DNA of 10,579 nt from Chloroflexi bacterium RBG_16_57_11 (GTDB lineage Bacteria > Chloroflexota > Anaerolineae > Anaerolineales > UBA4823), in contig MGNS01000083.1 in NCBI GenBank assembly GCA_001795165.1, positions 34,126 to 44,704 of the forward strand, read 5' to 3'. The translations under genes and the position numbers were made by a program. The notes beneath the pieces were generated by a model. It was not told where the DNA came from. It saw nothing but the letters and a program-made list of their open reading frames with translations, and did not search any database. Numbering within the stretch: position 1 is the first letter of the stretch; the number at the start of each line of letters is the position of its first letter. Shown one piece after another: positions 1-6,159 of the stretch.

Positions 1-2
1 CG

Positions 3-389
3 AAGGCGGTGCGCATCGGTAAGCTGGCCACCAGCTGCAATGTCTCTGGCGGCCCGGTTTACAAAGTCGCCTACGCCACCCAATTATTGGGGGTCGAGCT
101 GTACGATGGACGAAACAACCTGCTCGGCGAAGTCCAGGAAGTGCTTCTAGAACCCGAAAGTGGCAATGTCGGTTTCTATATCGTTAAACCTGCAAAAGGC
201 GATGGGTTGGTGATGGTGCACTTGCGAGCTACCAACATCCCAAAAGAGGCGCTCTTGCCTGGCGGCGCGCTTACGCTGGTGCTGCTGACCGATCCGCAAG
301 TATTTTGGGACGCGCCACACATCACCCGTATCGACGAAGCTGACGACTTCGCGCTGCAAAGCAAGATGAGGCAGTATTGGGGTAGGTAG
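3..389 (+). CDS. PRC-barrel domain protein, 5' end outside the window
   Basis: The reading frame is open to the left edge (codons AAG GCG precede the GTG at 9), so this is probably the C-terminal part of a longer protein. Residues GVELYDGRNNLLGEV, followed by a strand with VGFYIVKP, have the PRC-barrel pattern: a short beta barrel in which a Gly-Glu-V turn precedes a hydrophobic strand. Such domains occur in RimM, in photosynthetic reaction centre H subunits and in many stress-related proteins of two PRC copies. The stretch before it (RIGKLATSC to VYKVAY) could be the end of a first copy. The tail is acidic and then basic and ends YWGR. The CsbD-family gene follows about 100 bp downstream on the same strand, and the two families often occur in envelope or stress gene sets. 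The molecular role is unknown. The family call is from pattern only. Confidence 0.7.
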   Translation, partial: KAVRIGKLATSCNVSGGPVYKVAYATQLLGVELYDGRNNLLGEVQEVLLEPESGNVGFYIVKPAKGDGLVMVHLRATNIPKEALLPGGALTLVLLTDPQVFWDAPHITRIDEADDFALQSKMRQYWGR

Positions 390-415
390 ATCAGAGTTCT
401 TCAAAGGAAATGGAG

Positions 416-446
416 GCCGGCGCGATATGTTGCCCGGAGCGCCGGC
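416..446 (+). terminator. GC-rich hairpin after the PRC-barrel gene
   Basis: GCCGGCGC (416-423) and GCGCCGGC (439-446) form a perfect 8-bp stem around a 15-nt loop, starting 26 nt after the PRC-barrel stop codon. No T-run follows, so an intrinsic terminator is not proven. It could also be an RNA-processing or leader structure upstream of the CsbD-family gene. Confidence 0.35.
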
Positions 447-492
447 GTAAACAGCAGGGGCAGCTTTTCCGAAGGATTAAGAGGAGCACATT

Positions 493-711
493 ATGAATCA
501 GGATATTTTCGAAGGCAAGTGGAAGGAAATGCGCGGCCAGCTCAAAGAGTGGTGGGGCAAGCTCACCGACGATGACCTGGAACAAGCGGGCGGCAATGCC
601 GATCAAATCGTCGGCTTGCTCCAACAGAAGTATGGCTACACCCGCGAGGCCGCCGAAGAGGAATTCAACCGGCGGATAAAGGATGTGAAAGAAGCCGTCG
701 AAAAAGTCTGA
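493..711 (+). CDS. CsbD-family stress response protein
   Basis: This 72-aa acidic, highly charged, helical protein matches the CsbD/YjbJ family over its whole length. It starts NQDIFEGKWKEMRGQLKEWWGKLTDDDLE, and the FEGKWKEMRGQ and WGKLTDDD parts are family signatures. A later GNADQIVGLLQQKYGYTREAAEEE gives the usual second helix. Members are induced in the general stress response (sigma-B regulon in Bacillus, RpoS-linked in E. coli), and their biochemical role is unknown. The start is supported by AGGAG at 482-486, six bases before the ATG. The gene lies between the PRC-barrel gene and the AI-2E pair. A strong hairpin at 777-806 follows it. Confidence 0.9.
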   Translation: MNQDIFEGKWKEMRGQLKEWWGKLTDDDLEQAGGNADQIVGLLQQKYGYTREAAEEEFNRRIKDVKEAVEKV

Positions 712-776
712 GGTCCATAAAAGCTGTGTTCTAGTTACGGGCTGAAGGACAGGTGTATGTTCTGGCTGGCTGATAT

Positions 777-806
777 CAAGCCCCTTCTCCAACGAGAAGG
801 GGCTTG
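777..806 (+). terminator. Perfect 13-bp hairpin between CsbD gene and AI-2E pair
   Basis: CAAGCCCCTTCTC (777-789) and GAGAAGGGGCTTG (794-806) are exact inverse complements around a CAAC loop. This is the strongest simple hairpin in the left half and lies 65 nt after the CsbD stop codon. No T-run follows on either strand, so it may work by another mechanism, such as RNA 3'-end stabilisation, or be a mobile repeat unit. Termination between the two transcription units is the simplest reading. Confidence 0.55.
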
Positions 807-869
807 GAAGTAGGCAATGAGCACGGATGGCCTGTGTATCTTAAACACGCACAATAGAGTAGGGCAAGC

Positions 870-2147
870 ATGGCACTCCAACCACCTTTACAACAACCCT
901 ATCATTGGACCTTTCGGCGCGTCATGTGGGCGACTCTGGTCCTGGTTTTTATTGCCCTTAGCTTCTGGCTGCTTTACCGGTTTAACCAAGTCGTTTTCAT
1001 CTTGTTTACCGCCATTGTGATCGGCACGGCAATCAGGCCAGCTGTAGCCTGGCTGAATCGACGAGGGCTCCCCCAGGTTGCGGGGGTCATTCTGGTCTAT
1101 TTTCTACTACTCACTGTCATCATCGGGTTCGCGTTACTGCTGTTTCCGTTGGTTGTCGAGCAAGGTACAACGATTGCTGCCGCAGTTCCAGGCTACTACC
1201 AAAGCTTGCGCGAGTGGATGGTCAATTATCCCAATCAATTGATTGTGCGCTTAAGCGAGTTCCTCCCAGCGCAACTACCAAGCCTGGCGCCGGTACAGCT
1301 AACGGGACCTGAGATGATGGCTTCAGCAGGCAAGGCGTTCGGTTACGTGACGTTGGCGACTCAAGTCATCTTTATGGCCATAGTTATTCTATTACTGGCC
1401 TATTACTGGACGCTCGATGGTCCGCGGGCGATCCGGTCATTGTTGCTGCTGGTCCCAAAGGGCCAGCGCGAGAGCATTAGCGAACTGATCTCGGCCATGG
1501 AAACCAAGGTTGGTTTCTACATTGCCGGACAAGGCGTCCTTTGCCTGGTCATCGGCATCATGGCGCTGGTTGCCTATCTGCTCATTGGTCTGCCCAATGC
1601 CCTGGTGCTGGCGCTCGTGGCGGGTGTTATGGAGGCCGTACCGTTGATTGGGCCGCTGCTTGGCGCCATACCTGCGGCGCTGGTTGCCCTGTCCATCGCG
1701 CCTGCCAAGCTGGTCTGGGTGATCGTCGCCACGATTGCGATTCAGCAGGTGGAAAACAGCCTGCTGGTGCCGCGCATTATGCGCAAGGCGGTGGGTGTCA
1801 ATCCGTTCGTCTCCCTGCTGTCGCTTTTTGCATTCAGCTCATTGTTCGGCATTGCCGGCGCGCTGATGGCGATTCCCATAGCGGCCATTATTCAGCTCTT
1901 ACTCGATCGCTTCGTCTTTCAGCCAGGAACGATAGAGGCGGAGGTCTCAACCGGCCGCGATTATGCCAGCCGGCTGCGTTATGAAGCGCAAGACCTGGCC
2001 CAAGACCTGCGTAAGCAGGCGCGGCTCAAAAAAGGGGGCTCTGATTTGAGGATCAAACAGATCGATCAGGTGTTGGATGAGATTGAGACCATTACCACCG
2101 ACCTGGATGCACTGCTGGCACAGGTCCCTAATTCAGGTACACCATGA
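870..2147 (+). CDS. AI-2E family transporter (first of tandem pair)
   Basis: This 425-aa polytopic membrane protein belongs to the AI-2E/YhhT/TqsA family (PF01594). Hydrophobic segments lie near residues 17-37, 40-58, 69-95, 155-180, 220-240, 243-275, 280-295 and 312-345. The soluble stretch 96-150 between the third and fourth segments is the usual extracytoplasmic region. Family hallmarks are visible: YYWTLDGPR (179-186), GLPNALVLALVAGVMEAVPLIGP in the 240-262 region, and QQVENSLLVPRIM (292-304) followed by VGVNP. Residues 360-420 form a charged helical cytoplasmic tail with coiled-coil character, longer than in minimal members. Characterised relatives export autoinducer-2 or act as sodium/proton antiporters, so the substrate cannot be assigned here. 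TAGGG lies just before the ATG. The stop codon overlaps the next start (ATGA), showing an operon with the second copy. Confidence 0.88.
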   Translation: MALQPPLQQPYHWTFRRVMWATLVLVFIALSFWLLYRFNQVVFILFTAIVIGTAIRPAVAWLNRRGLPQVAGVILVYFLLLTVIIGFALLLFPLVVEQGTTIAAAVPGYYQSLREWMVNYPNQLIVRLSEFLPAQLPSLAPVQLTGPEMMASAGKAFGYVTLATQVIFMAIVILLLAYYWTLDGPRAIRSLLLLVPKGQRESISELISAMETKVGFYIAGQGVLCLVIGIMALVAYLLIGLPNALVLALVAGVMEAVPLIGPLLGAIPAALVALSIAPAKLVWVIVATIAIQQVENSLLVPRIMRKAVGVNPFVSLLSLFAFSSLFGIAGALMAIPIAAIIQLLLDRFVFQPGTIEAEVSTGRDYASRLRYEAQDLAQDLRKQARLKKGGSDLRIKQIDQVLDEIETITTDLDALLAQVPNSGTP

Positions 2148-3412
2148 CGAAGCAACTGGTAGGGTTCGGCATGGCGGTTATGACCACGTTGCTGGCGCTG
2201 GTGGTGCTGTGGCAGTTTCGTATCGTCGTCGTTTACGTGTTGATCTCGCTAACGCTTGCGGCAGCGCTGCGCCCATTCGTTAATCGCCTGGCCGGGCGAG
2301 GCTTTGTGGTGCGCCTGGCGTGGATTCTACTGTACCTGGTGGCCCTGGGCAGTTTTGGCTTCTTACTCTTCCAAACCGGCAAGGCCGCGATCAATGAGAT
2401 TCAACAATTTGCCCAGACTGTGTCGGTGCAAGATGAGTGGAGGCTGCCGGTATGGTTGGAAGGCAGCTCGTTCCAACAGGCGCTGTCTGCGCGGCTGCCA
2501 CCGCCGAGTAAGCTCTTCGAAGCAGTTACCGGCGACCAAGGGCAGCTCGTGCTGCCGGCCATACTCGGCTTCACGCAGGGCATTGGCAGCATTGTAAGTG
2601 GCATATTCATCATTCTGTTCTTGAGCATCTACTGGAGCATCAATCAAATACATTTTGAACGGCTCTGGCTCTCGTTGCTTCCATCTGGTCAGCGCAAACA
2701 GGCGCGTGGTATTTGGCGGACAGTCGAGCCTGACCTCGGCGCTTACATCCGCAGCCAGGTAGTCCACAGTCTCCTGGCCGGGTTGCTATTAGGCCTGGGT
2801 TACTGGCTGCTTGGATCCCCATATCCAGCGTTCTTGGCGCTGGCTGGTGCTCTGGCATGCCTGATACCCGTGGTCGGGCCAGTCCTGGCGATCATTCCGG
2901 TGCTTTTGGTCGGGCTGCTGACGGGTGTGCAGCTTAGCCTGGTTACAGCCCTGTATGCGCTTGTCGTCTTGATTGCCCTGGGAATTTGGGTCAAGCCACG
3001 GCTTTTCAACCGCAGGTGGAATAATCCCATTCTGACCGTAGTTCTGCTCATCGCCCTGGCAGACGCTTTTGGCCTCCTCGGCATCATCCTGGCGCCACCT
3101 ATATCCGTTGTCTGCCAAATCCTGTGGAGCCGCCTGGTCAGCAACCGCGCTGTTTTAGGGGCTGCGGTCAAGGTTTCGGACCTCAAGGAGCGGCAAGCGC
3201 TCGTGTGGGATGCAATAAAGGCGATGGATGGTCCACCTCTGCCATTAGTGACCAGCAGCATGGAGCGGCTCGCCCTTTTGATTGAGAAAGCTGAACCGAT
3301 TCTTCAAGCCGGTCTGCCAGCCGCCGGTCTGCCGGCCGAAACCTCCGAGCCATTCCGCTCGCCCCAATCTGTCTCCGTTGAAGGTGGGTCACCCGTATCA
3401 ACAAAACACTGA
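2144..3412 (+). CDS. AI-2E family transporter, divergent paralogue (second of tandem pair)
   Basis: This 422-aa membrane protein has the same architecture as its neighbour: paired N-terminal helices (4-45), a third helix (57-77), a soluble region (80-135), then helices near 140-165, 205-225, 228-262, 264-283 and 295-327. IPVVGPVLAIIPVLLVG (241-257) matches the AI-2E core. The paralogue is divergent: the usual ExxxxxP motif after the long helix is replaced by IWVKPRLFNRRWNNP (281-295), and SIYWSINQIHFERL replaces the LDGPR segment of the first copy. The tail carries a short AGLPAAGLPAE repeat (389-399) and a Ser/Pro-rich end. Its ATG overlaps the preceding TGA by translational coupling, so the two proteins are probably made in similar amounts and may form a hetero-oligomer. 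Substrate unknown. Confidence 0.85.
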   Translation: MTKQLVGFGMAVMTTLLALVVLWQFRIVVVYVLISLTLAAALRPFVNRLAGRGFVVRLAWILLYLVALGSFGFLLFQTGKAAINEIQQFAQTVSVQDEWRLPVWLEGSSFQQALSARLPPPSKLFEAVTGDQGQLVLPAILGFTQGIGSIVSGIFIILFLSIYWSINQIHFERLWLSLLPSGQRKQARGIWRTVEPDLGAYIRSQVVHSLLAGLLLGLGYWLLGSPYPAFLALAGALACLIPVVGPVLAIIPVLLVGLLTGVQLSLVTALYALVVLIALGIWVKPRLFNRRWNNPILTVVLLIALADAFGLLGIILAPPISVVCQILWSRLVSNRAVLGAAVKVSDLKERQALVWDAIKAMDGPPLPLVTSSMERLALLIEKAEPILQAGLPAAGLPAETSEPFRSPQSVSVEGGSPVSTKH

Positions 3413-3438
3413 AGAAAGTGACGGTGACCGTACCCAGA

Positions 3439-3446
3439 ATGGCTAG
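3439..3446 (+). other. Detached original 5' end of the membrane protein gene (left of the IS)
   Basis: ATGGCTAG, the last four bases of which are the left CTAG target copy. Joining this to the bases after the right CTAG copy, with one copy removed, gives ATG GCT AGC AAT ATC AGG ATG, in frame with the gene at 4274-4801. This is probably the pre-insertion start, 26 bp after the second AI-2E gene. No strong Shine-Dalgarno site precedes it, and the frame is also open back to GTG codons at 3418 and 3424. Confidence 0.5.
3443..3446 (+). repeat. Left CTAG target-site duplication of the IS
   Basis: CTAG here and at 4281-4284 directly flank the terminal inverted repeats. Four-base YTAR-type targets are typical of part of the IS5 family. 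Confidence 0.75.
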
Positions 3447-3462
3447 AAGTCATCTCAAAAAC
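3447..3462 (+). repeat. Left terminal inverted repeat of the IS
   Basis: AAGTCATCTCAAAAAC, inverted partner of 4265-4280 with one mismatch at the third base. Confidence 0.85.
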
Positions 3463-3500
3463 GGGTAGAATAGGTCAAACTCAACCAATGAGTGTGACCT

Positions 3501-4277
3501 ATGGGACTAACCGACGAACAATGGGTAATCCTAGAACCGCTAATCCCGGTCAAAGAACCACGAGAAGATGGCAAAGGACGCCCGCGCATTAACAATCGAA
3601 ACGTGTTGAATGGCATCTTATGGGTGCTTCGTACCGGTGCTGCCTGGCAAGATCTGCCAGACCGGTATCCTTCTCCAGCGACTTGCCACCGACGCTTCCA
3701 GGAATGGCAGCGGGAAGGAGTATTAGAAAAAAATACTCACTTCCCTTGCGGATGACTTGAAAGAACGTGGCAAACTGGATCTGACCGAATGCTTCATCGA
3801 CGGCACATTTGTGTCCGCCAAAAAAGGGGGCGGGCAGTGGGAAAAACCAAGCGAGGTAAAGGTACGAAGATCATGGCAGTGGCAGACCGCTCTGGTCTTC
3901 CTATCGCCATTCACCTGGAAAGTGCTTCGCCGCATGAAGTCACCCTTGTGGAAGCGACTATCGCATCTCGATTTGTCGCAGCCAAGCCACAATGACTGAT
4001 TGGAGATCGAGCCTACGACAGCGATCCATTGGACACAAAACTTCGGGAAGTGTGGATCGAGCTGATTGCCCCACACCGAAGAAATCGGGTAAAGCCCAAA
4101 ACCCGGGACGGACGTAAGTTGAGACGATACAAACGACGTTGGAAGATTGAACGGTTAAATGCTTGGTTGCAAAACTTCAGGCGCATCACAGTTCGTTATG
4201 AGCGGAAGGTTGAAATCTTCCTTGGTCTGGTTCAACTGGCTTGTATCCTGATCCTGCTGAAAGTGTTTTTGAGATGA
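3501..4277 (+). pseudogene. IS5-family DDE transposase, frameshifted and interrupted
   Basis: The N-terminal part (3501 to about 3733) encodes the IS5-type MGLTDEQWVILEPLIP helix-turn-helix region, with GILWVLRTGAAWQDLP and the helical FQEWQREGVLEK. At the A7 run 3727-3733 the frame moves by +1, where LTSLADDLKERGKLDLTECFIDG, holding the first catalytic Asp, continues. Near the A6/G5 runs at about 3819-3835 it returns to the first frame as AVGKTKRGKGTKIMAVADRSG. An in-frame TGA at 3993-3995 stands where relatives have a sense codon, just before LIGDRAYDSDPLD (second Asp). The last part holds RRWKIERLNAWLQNFRR with the catalytic Glu. All three DDE elements are therefore present but split. The first shift could resemble the programmed frameshifts of some IS5 groups, but the second shift and the stop point to decay. 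Homopolymer sequencing errors cannot be excluded for the two shifts. Confidence 0.88.
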
Positions 4278-4280
4278 GTT
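4265..4280 (-). repeat. Right terminal inverted repeat of the IS
   Basis: Reads AACTCATCTCAAAAAC on the minus strand. It contains the ATG (4274-4276) that restarts the downstream gene and the transposase stop TGA (4275-4277). Confidence 0.85.
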
Positions 4281-4801
4281 CTAGCAATATCAGGATGATT
4301 ACCGAAAACGATCCGGAACGGGCCGAGAACGAAAATAGCCCTGCTGTTACCCTTGCCGTTATATTCATCGTGCTTTTTCTCCTGACGATCTGTATCTTGG
4401 GTGTAAAGTTGCTAAGCCAGCTGATGGTATCCCGCCAAACACCAACGCAGGTCGTACCGTTGGCAGAAATACCAACGGATATTCCGACTGATATACCGAC
4501 GGCAATGCCAGTCAATAATTTTCCGATATATCTTCCTGTTATCCTGTCCGGGTCTGTATCCGAGCAGATCTGGAAAGTAACAAATATTAATAACCTGGGG
4601 TATGAATTGGATGGTCAACGTTACGACTTAGCAACATTTCAGCGCATCGATAGCCAAAATACTGCCGAAGCTTATTGTATAGATAGGGGATGGGATATAC
4701 CCGAAATAGGAGCTGAGTATTTGTTAAACGCAGAAGGCATTTTCGTTCCTTTACATGAACCTAATGCCGATCCCATCCAGCGATTCTTAAAGATTCAATA
4801 A
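4274..4801 (+). CDS. Single-pass membrane protein with extracellular domain, start rebuilt by IS insertion
   Basis: The protein is 175 aa from the ATG at 4274. Residues 24-47 form one strong transmembrane helix (AVTLAVIFIVLFLLTICILG) after a short acidic N-terminus. A Pro/Thr linker with the repeat PTDIPTDIPTAMP (67-79) follows, then FPIYLPVILSG (83-93). A C-terminal domain of about 80 residues (98-175) contains GYELDGQRYDLATFQRID. FPIYLPVI after a Pro/Thr linker resembles surface proteins common in Chloroflexota. I do not recognise the C-terminal domain. The first three codons come from the IS right end. The ATG overlaps the transposase TGA as ATGA, and the gene could also start at ATG 4295. 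Both starts lack a good Shine-Dalgarno site, so expression after insertion may be weak. Before insertion the gene probably followed the AI-2E pair as a third operon member. Confidence 0.65.
   Translation: MSSSNIRMITENDPERAENENSPAVTLAVIFIVLFLLTICILGVKLLSQLMVSRQTPTQVVPLAEIPTDIPTDIPTAMPVNNFPIYLPVILSGSVSEQIWKVTNINNLGYELDGQRYDLATFQRIDSQNTAEAYCIDRGWDIPEIGAEYLLNAEGIFVPLHEPNADPIQRFLKIQ
4281..4284 (+). repeat. Right CTAG target-site duplication of the IS
   Basis: Second CTAG copy, identical to 3443-3446, directly next to the right inverted repeat. Confidence 0.75.
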
Positions 4802-4885
4802 TATGGAATCTCGCTCCCGAAAAAACGCCGCCTGCGGACCAAGCAAATCTTTAATTCCGGTTCGGGGGTAGCCAGCGAGTCGACC

Positions 4886-5041
4886 ATGCGGCTCAGTCTG
4901 CTAACGGCTCTCTTTGCGTTGGTCGTCCTGAGCTCAATCTATTTTGATCTCCCCCAACTGGCGGAGACCAACACACCCCGTTCGACCGATGTGGCTGGGG
5001 AGCGTTTGTTATACAATGAGAGAATGAAACGTGTTTTTTAG
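4886..5041 (+). CDS. Possible 51-aa ORF with N-terminal hydrophobic segment
   Basis: The ORF opens MRLSLLTALFALVVLSSIYF, a Arg-plus-hydrophobic pattern like a signal peptide or membrane anchor. A polar DLPQLAETNTPRSTDV stretch follows, and the stop comes right after KRVF. The Shine-Dalgarno site is weak (AGCGAG). It may be the front of a secreted protein whose continuation lies in another frame immediately downstream, which would make it a broken gene. No family recognised. Confidence 0.3.
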   Translation: MRLSLLTALFALVVLSSIYFDLPQLAETNTPRSTDVAGERLLYNERMKRVF

Positions 5042-5196
5042 GCGATGAACGCTCAGATCAGCGGCAATTGCTGGTAGATATCAACATGCAGGTCGTCGGC
5101 GGAGTAGCCGGCTGGTCCAGCGTCTCGAACCATGGTCCTACGACCCACCCCGATATCGTGGTGGAGATTGGGGTTTCACCTCGACCAGATCTGTGA
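5000..5196 (+). pseudogene. Possible frameshifted coding remnant
   Basis: In the frame two bases on from the preceding ORF, the sequence reads CFLGDERSDQRQLLVD, then VVGGVAGWSSVSNHG and PDIVVEIGVSPRPDL before TGA at 5194-5196. It has protein-like composition but only a weak internal ATG (within INMQVV) and no ribosome site. It could be the rest of the hydrophobic-leader ORF after a frameshift. Family unknown; chance cannot be excluded. Confidence 0.25.
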
Positions 5197-5217
5197 CAGC
5201 TATACAGGAGTATGCGC

Positions 5218-5415
5218 ATGCGAGATTTAACTATGAAAGGCAAGCATCGTAAGATACGCGGGAAGAAACAACCCCATCTGAGCATACTCACTCTGGATGA
5301 TCTCAATAAGAACAATTGGAAACATAGCCTGTTGATTACACAGCTTCAGGCCCGTTATCAGGCCCTCAAAGAGCCGGGTAAAGGCAAGCCCAACCAGACA
5401 TCAGAAGATTTTTGA
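5218..5415 (+). CDS. Small basic protein, 65 aa, unknown function
   Basis: The protein opens MRDLTMKGKHRKIRGKKQPHL, a strongly Lys/Arg-rich N-terminus, followed by a mixed helix (ILTLDDLNKNNWKHSLLITQLQARYQALKE) and a polar tail. I chose the ATG at 5218 because AGGAG at 5206-5210 is then seven bases away; the ATG at 5212 would be too close. The basic head suggests contact with nucleic acid or an acidic surface, but this is inference. It ends 14 bp before the next small basic gene, which has its own strong ribosome site, so the two probably form an operon. No family recognised. Confidence 0.6.
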   Translation: MRDLTMKGKHRKIRGKKQPHLSILTLDDLNKNNWKHSLLITQLQARYQALKEPGKGKPNQTSEDF

Positions 5416-5429
5416 TTTAGGAGGTAGTT

Positions 5430-5645
5430 ATGGGACGCAAAGGTGTAAGCAAGCGCAAGCCTAAGCAAACCAAACAGAGTTCCACCCCGGTTTCCGGGAC
5501 CAATTCGGGTCGTAGTTCTGGTAAAAATGGTCGCCAGGTAGAGGGCCAACCCTTACAGGTGACTGAGAAAAGCAAGGCTTCGCCAATCCTTGGTAACGAG
5601 ATCAAACCTTCCACTGGCTCCGACAAAGAGCGTAAGAAGCGCTAA
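5430..5645 (+). CDS. Small basic low-complexity protein, 71 aa, unknown function
   Basis: A near-perfect AGGAGG at 5420-5425 stands four bases before the ATG. The product opens GRKGVSKRKPKQTKQ and continues with a Ser/Gly/Lys-rich stretch and a KERKKR terminus. Its composition suggests an intrinsically disordered, very basic protein, like small nucleic-acid-binding or ribosome-associated proteins. Hydrophobic residues are few and no membrane helix is present. It lies 14 bp after another small basic gene on the same strand, and the two may act together. I do not recognise a family. The strong ribosome site argues that it is translated. Confidence 0.6.
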   Translation: MGRKGVSKRKPKQTKQSSTPVSGTNSGRSSGKNGRQVEGQPLQVTEKSKASPILGNEIKPSTGSDKERKKR

Positions 5646-5801
5646 GCCCCGGCATAAGATACGCTTAGATCTTCCTTGGACACCGCGGGCCTGATCTATC
5701 GTCCAAAACGACCAGTGAGCGCCTTAACCGGAGAGCCATGCAACACAATTAAAATACCGTGCCTGAATGAACTGAACTGGAATAGAATAGGAGAACCCCG
5801 G

Positions 5802-6074
5802 ATGAGCAAGCAGAAACTGTTTAACCTCGTTGAGGCAAAGCAAATTGGTGAGGCATTAGGGATTGATTGGCGTGCGTTTAGTGTCGAACATTTCCAGACT
5901 GGGCTTGAGGTGGAGCTCGAGCATGGCACCAGAGATATACAAACCAACGTTAGCGATGATGATGCTTTGATTACTGGAAAAATCGCTCTGGCGCATCTTA
6001 AGGAGTTTCCGGATTACTATATCCGCCTGTCGGCAATGGAAAAGGAAGCTGATGATTATTGGGCGAACGTATAG
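5802..6074 (+). CDS. DUF5661 family protein, 90 aa
   Basis: The protein matches the DUF5661 pattern: helical N-terminus with EAKQIGEALGIDW, then FQTGLEVELEHGTRD, TNVSDDDALITGKIALAHLKEFPDYY and a terminal ..RLSAMEKEADDYW. The core VELEHGTRDxxTNVxDDDxxxTGKIALAHLxEFPDYY is the family signature from memory. The function of the family is unknown. AGGAG (5789-5793), eight bases before the ATG at 5802, selects this start; the frame is open further upstream (TTG at 5676), but that part has no ribosome site and no family similarity. A CarD-like regulator follows after 85 bp on the same strand. Confidence 0.8.
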   Translation: MSKQKLFNLVEAKQIGEALGIDWRAFSVEHFQTGLEVELEHGTRDIQTNVSDDDALITGKIALAHLKEFPDYYIRLSAMEKEADDYWANV

Positions 6075-6075
6075 A

Positions 6076-6120
6076 GGTGTGCAAATTGGGTAATGAGGGG
6101 TAGGTGAGCATCAGCACACC
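6076..6120 (+). repeat. Long-range inverted repeat between DUF5661 and CarD genes
   Basis: GGTGTGC at 6076-6082 and GCACACC at 6114-6120 are exact inverse complements around 31 nt. It is a possible weak hairpin in the spacer upstream of the CarD-like gene. It has no T-run and no known role. Confidence 0.2.
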
Positions 6121-6159
6121 CGTAGGGATACCCGGATAAACTTGACAGGAGTTTTGGAA

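Larger units (their letters stand above)
3447..4280 (+). mobile_element. IS5-family insertion sequence, 834 bp, decayed transposase
   Basis: The ends are AAGTCATCTCAAAAAC at 3447-3462 and its inverted copy AACTCATCTCAAAAAC (minus strand, 4265-4280), matching at 15 of 16 positions. CTAG target duplications flank both ends. The size and single transposase gene fit small IS5-family elements. The transposase carries two frame changes and one internal stop, so the copy is probably not mobile on its own. The insertion point lies within codons 2-3 of the original reading frame of the downstream membrane protein gene. Confidence 0.88.
4802..5217. other. Gene-poor stretch with decayed coding remnants
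   Basis: No convincing full gene is present. It contains a 51-codon ORF with a hydrophobic N-terminus (4886-5041) and a short open segment in a different frame (about 5000-5196), each listed separately. The end of the stretch carries the Shine-Dalgarno site of the next gene. No terminator-like hairpin with a T-run was seen. Confidence 0.5.

Noticed and set aside
391..792. Minus-strand ORF of 133 aa opposite the CsbD gene
   Set aside because: It is the shadow of the CsbD-family gene, which has a ribosome site and a full family match; the minus frame has neither.
2363..3404. Several minus-strand ORFs opposite the second AI-2E gene
   Set aside because: Low-complexity, Arg/Gln-rich shadows of a membrane protein gene with clear family identity.
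5058..5315. Minus-strand ORF of 85 aa
   Set aside because: No ribosome site and no protein-like motifs; it overlaps the plus-strand small basic gene.
5676..5801. N-terminal extension of the DUF5661 frame from a TTG
   Set aside because: No ribosome site, and the extension has no family similarity. AGGAG before ATG 5802 fits the start better.
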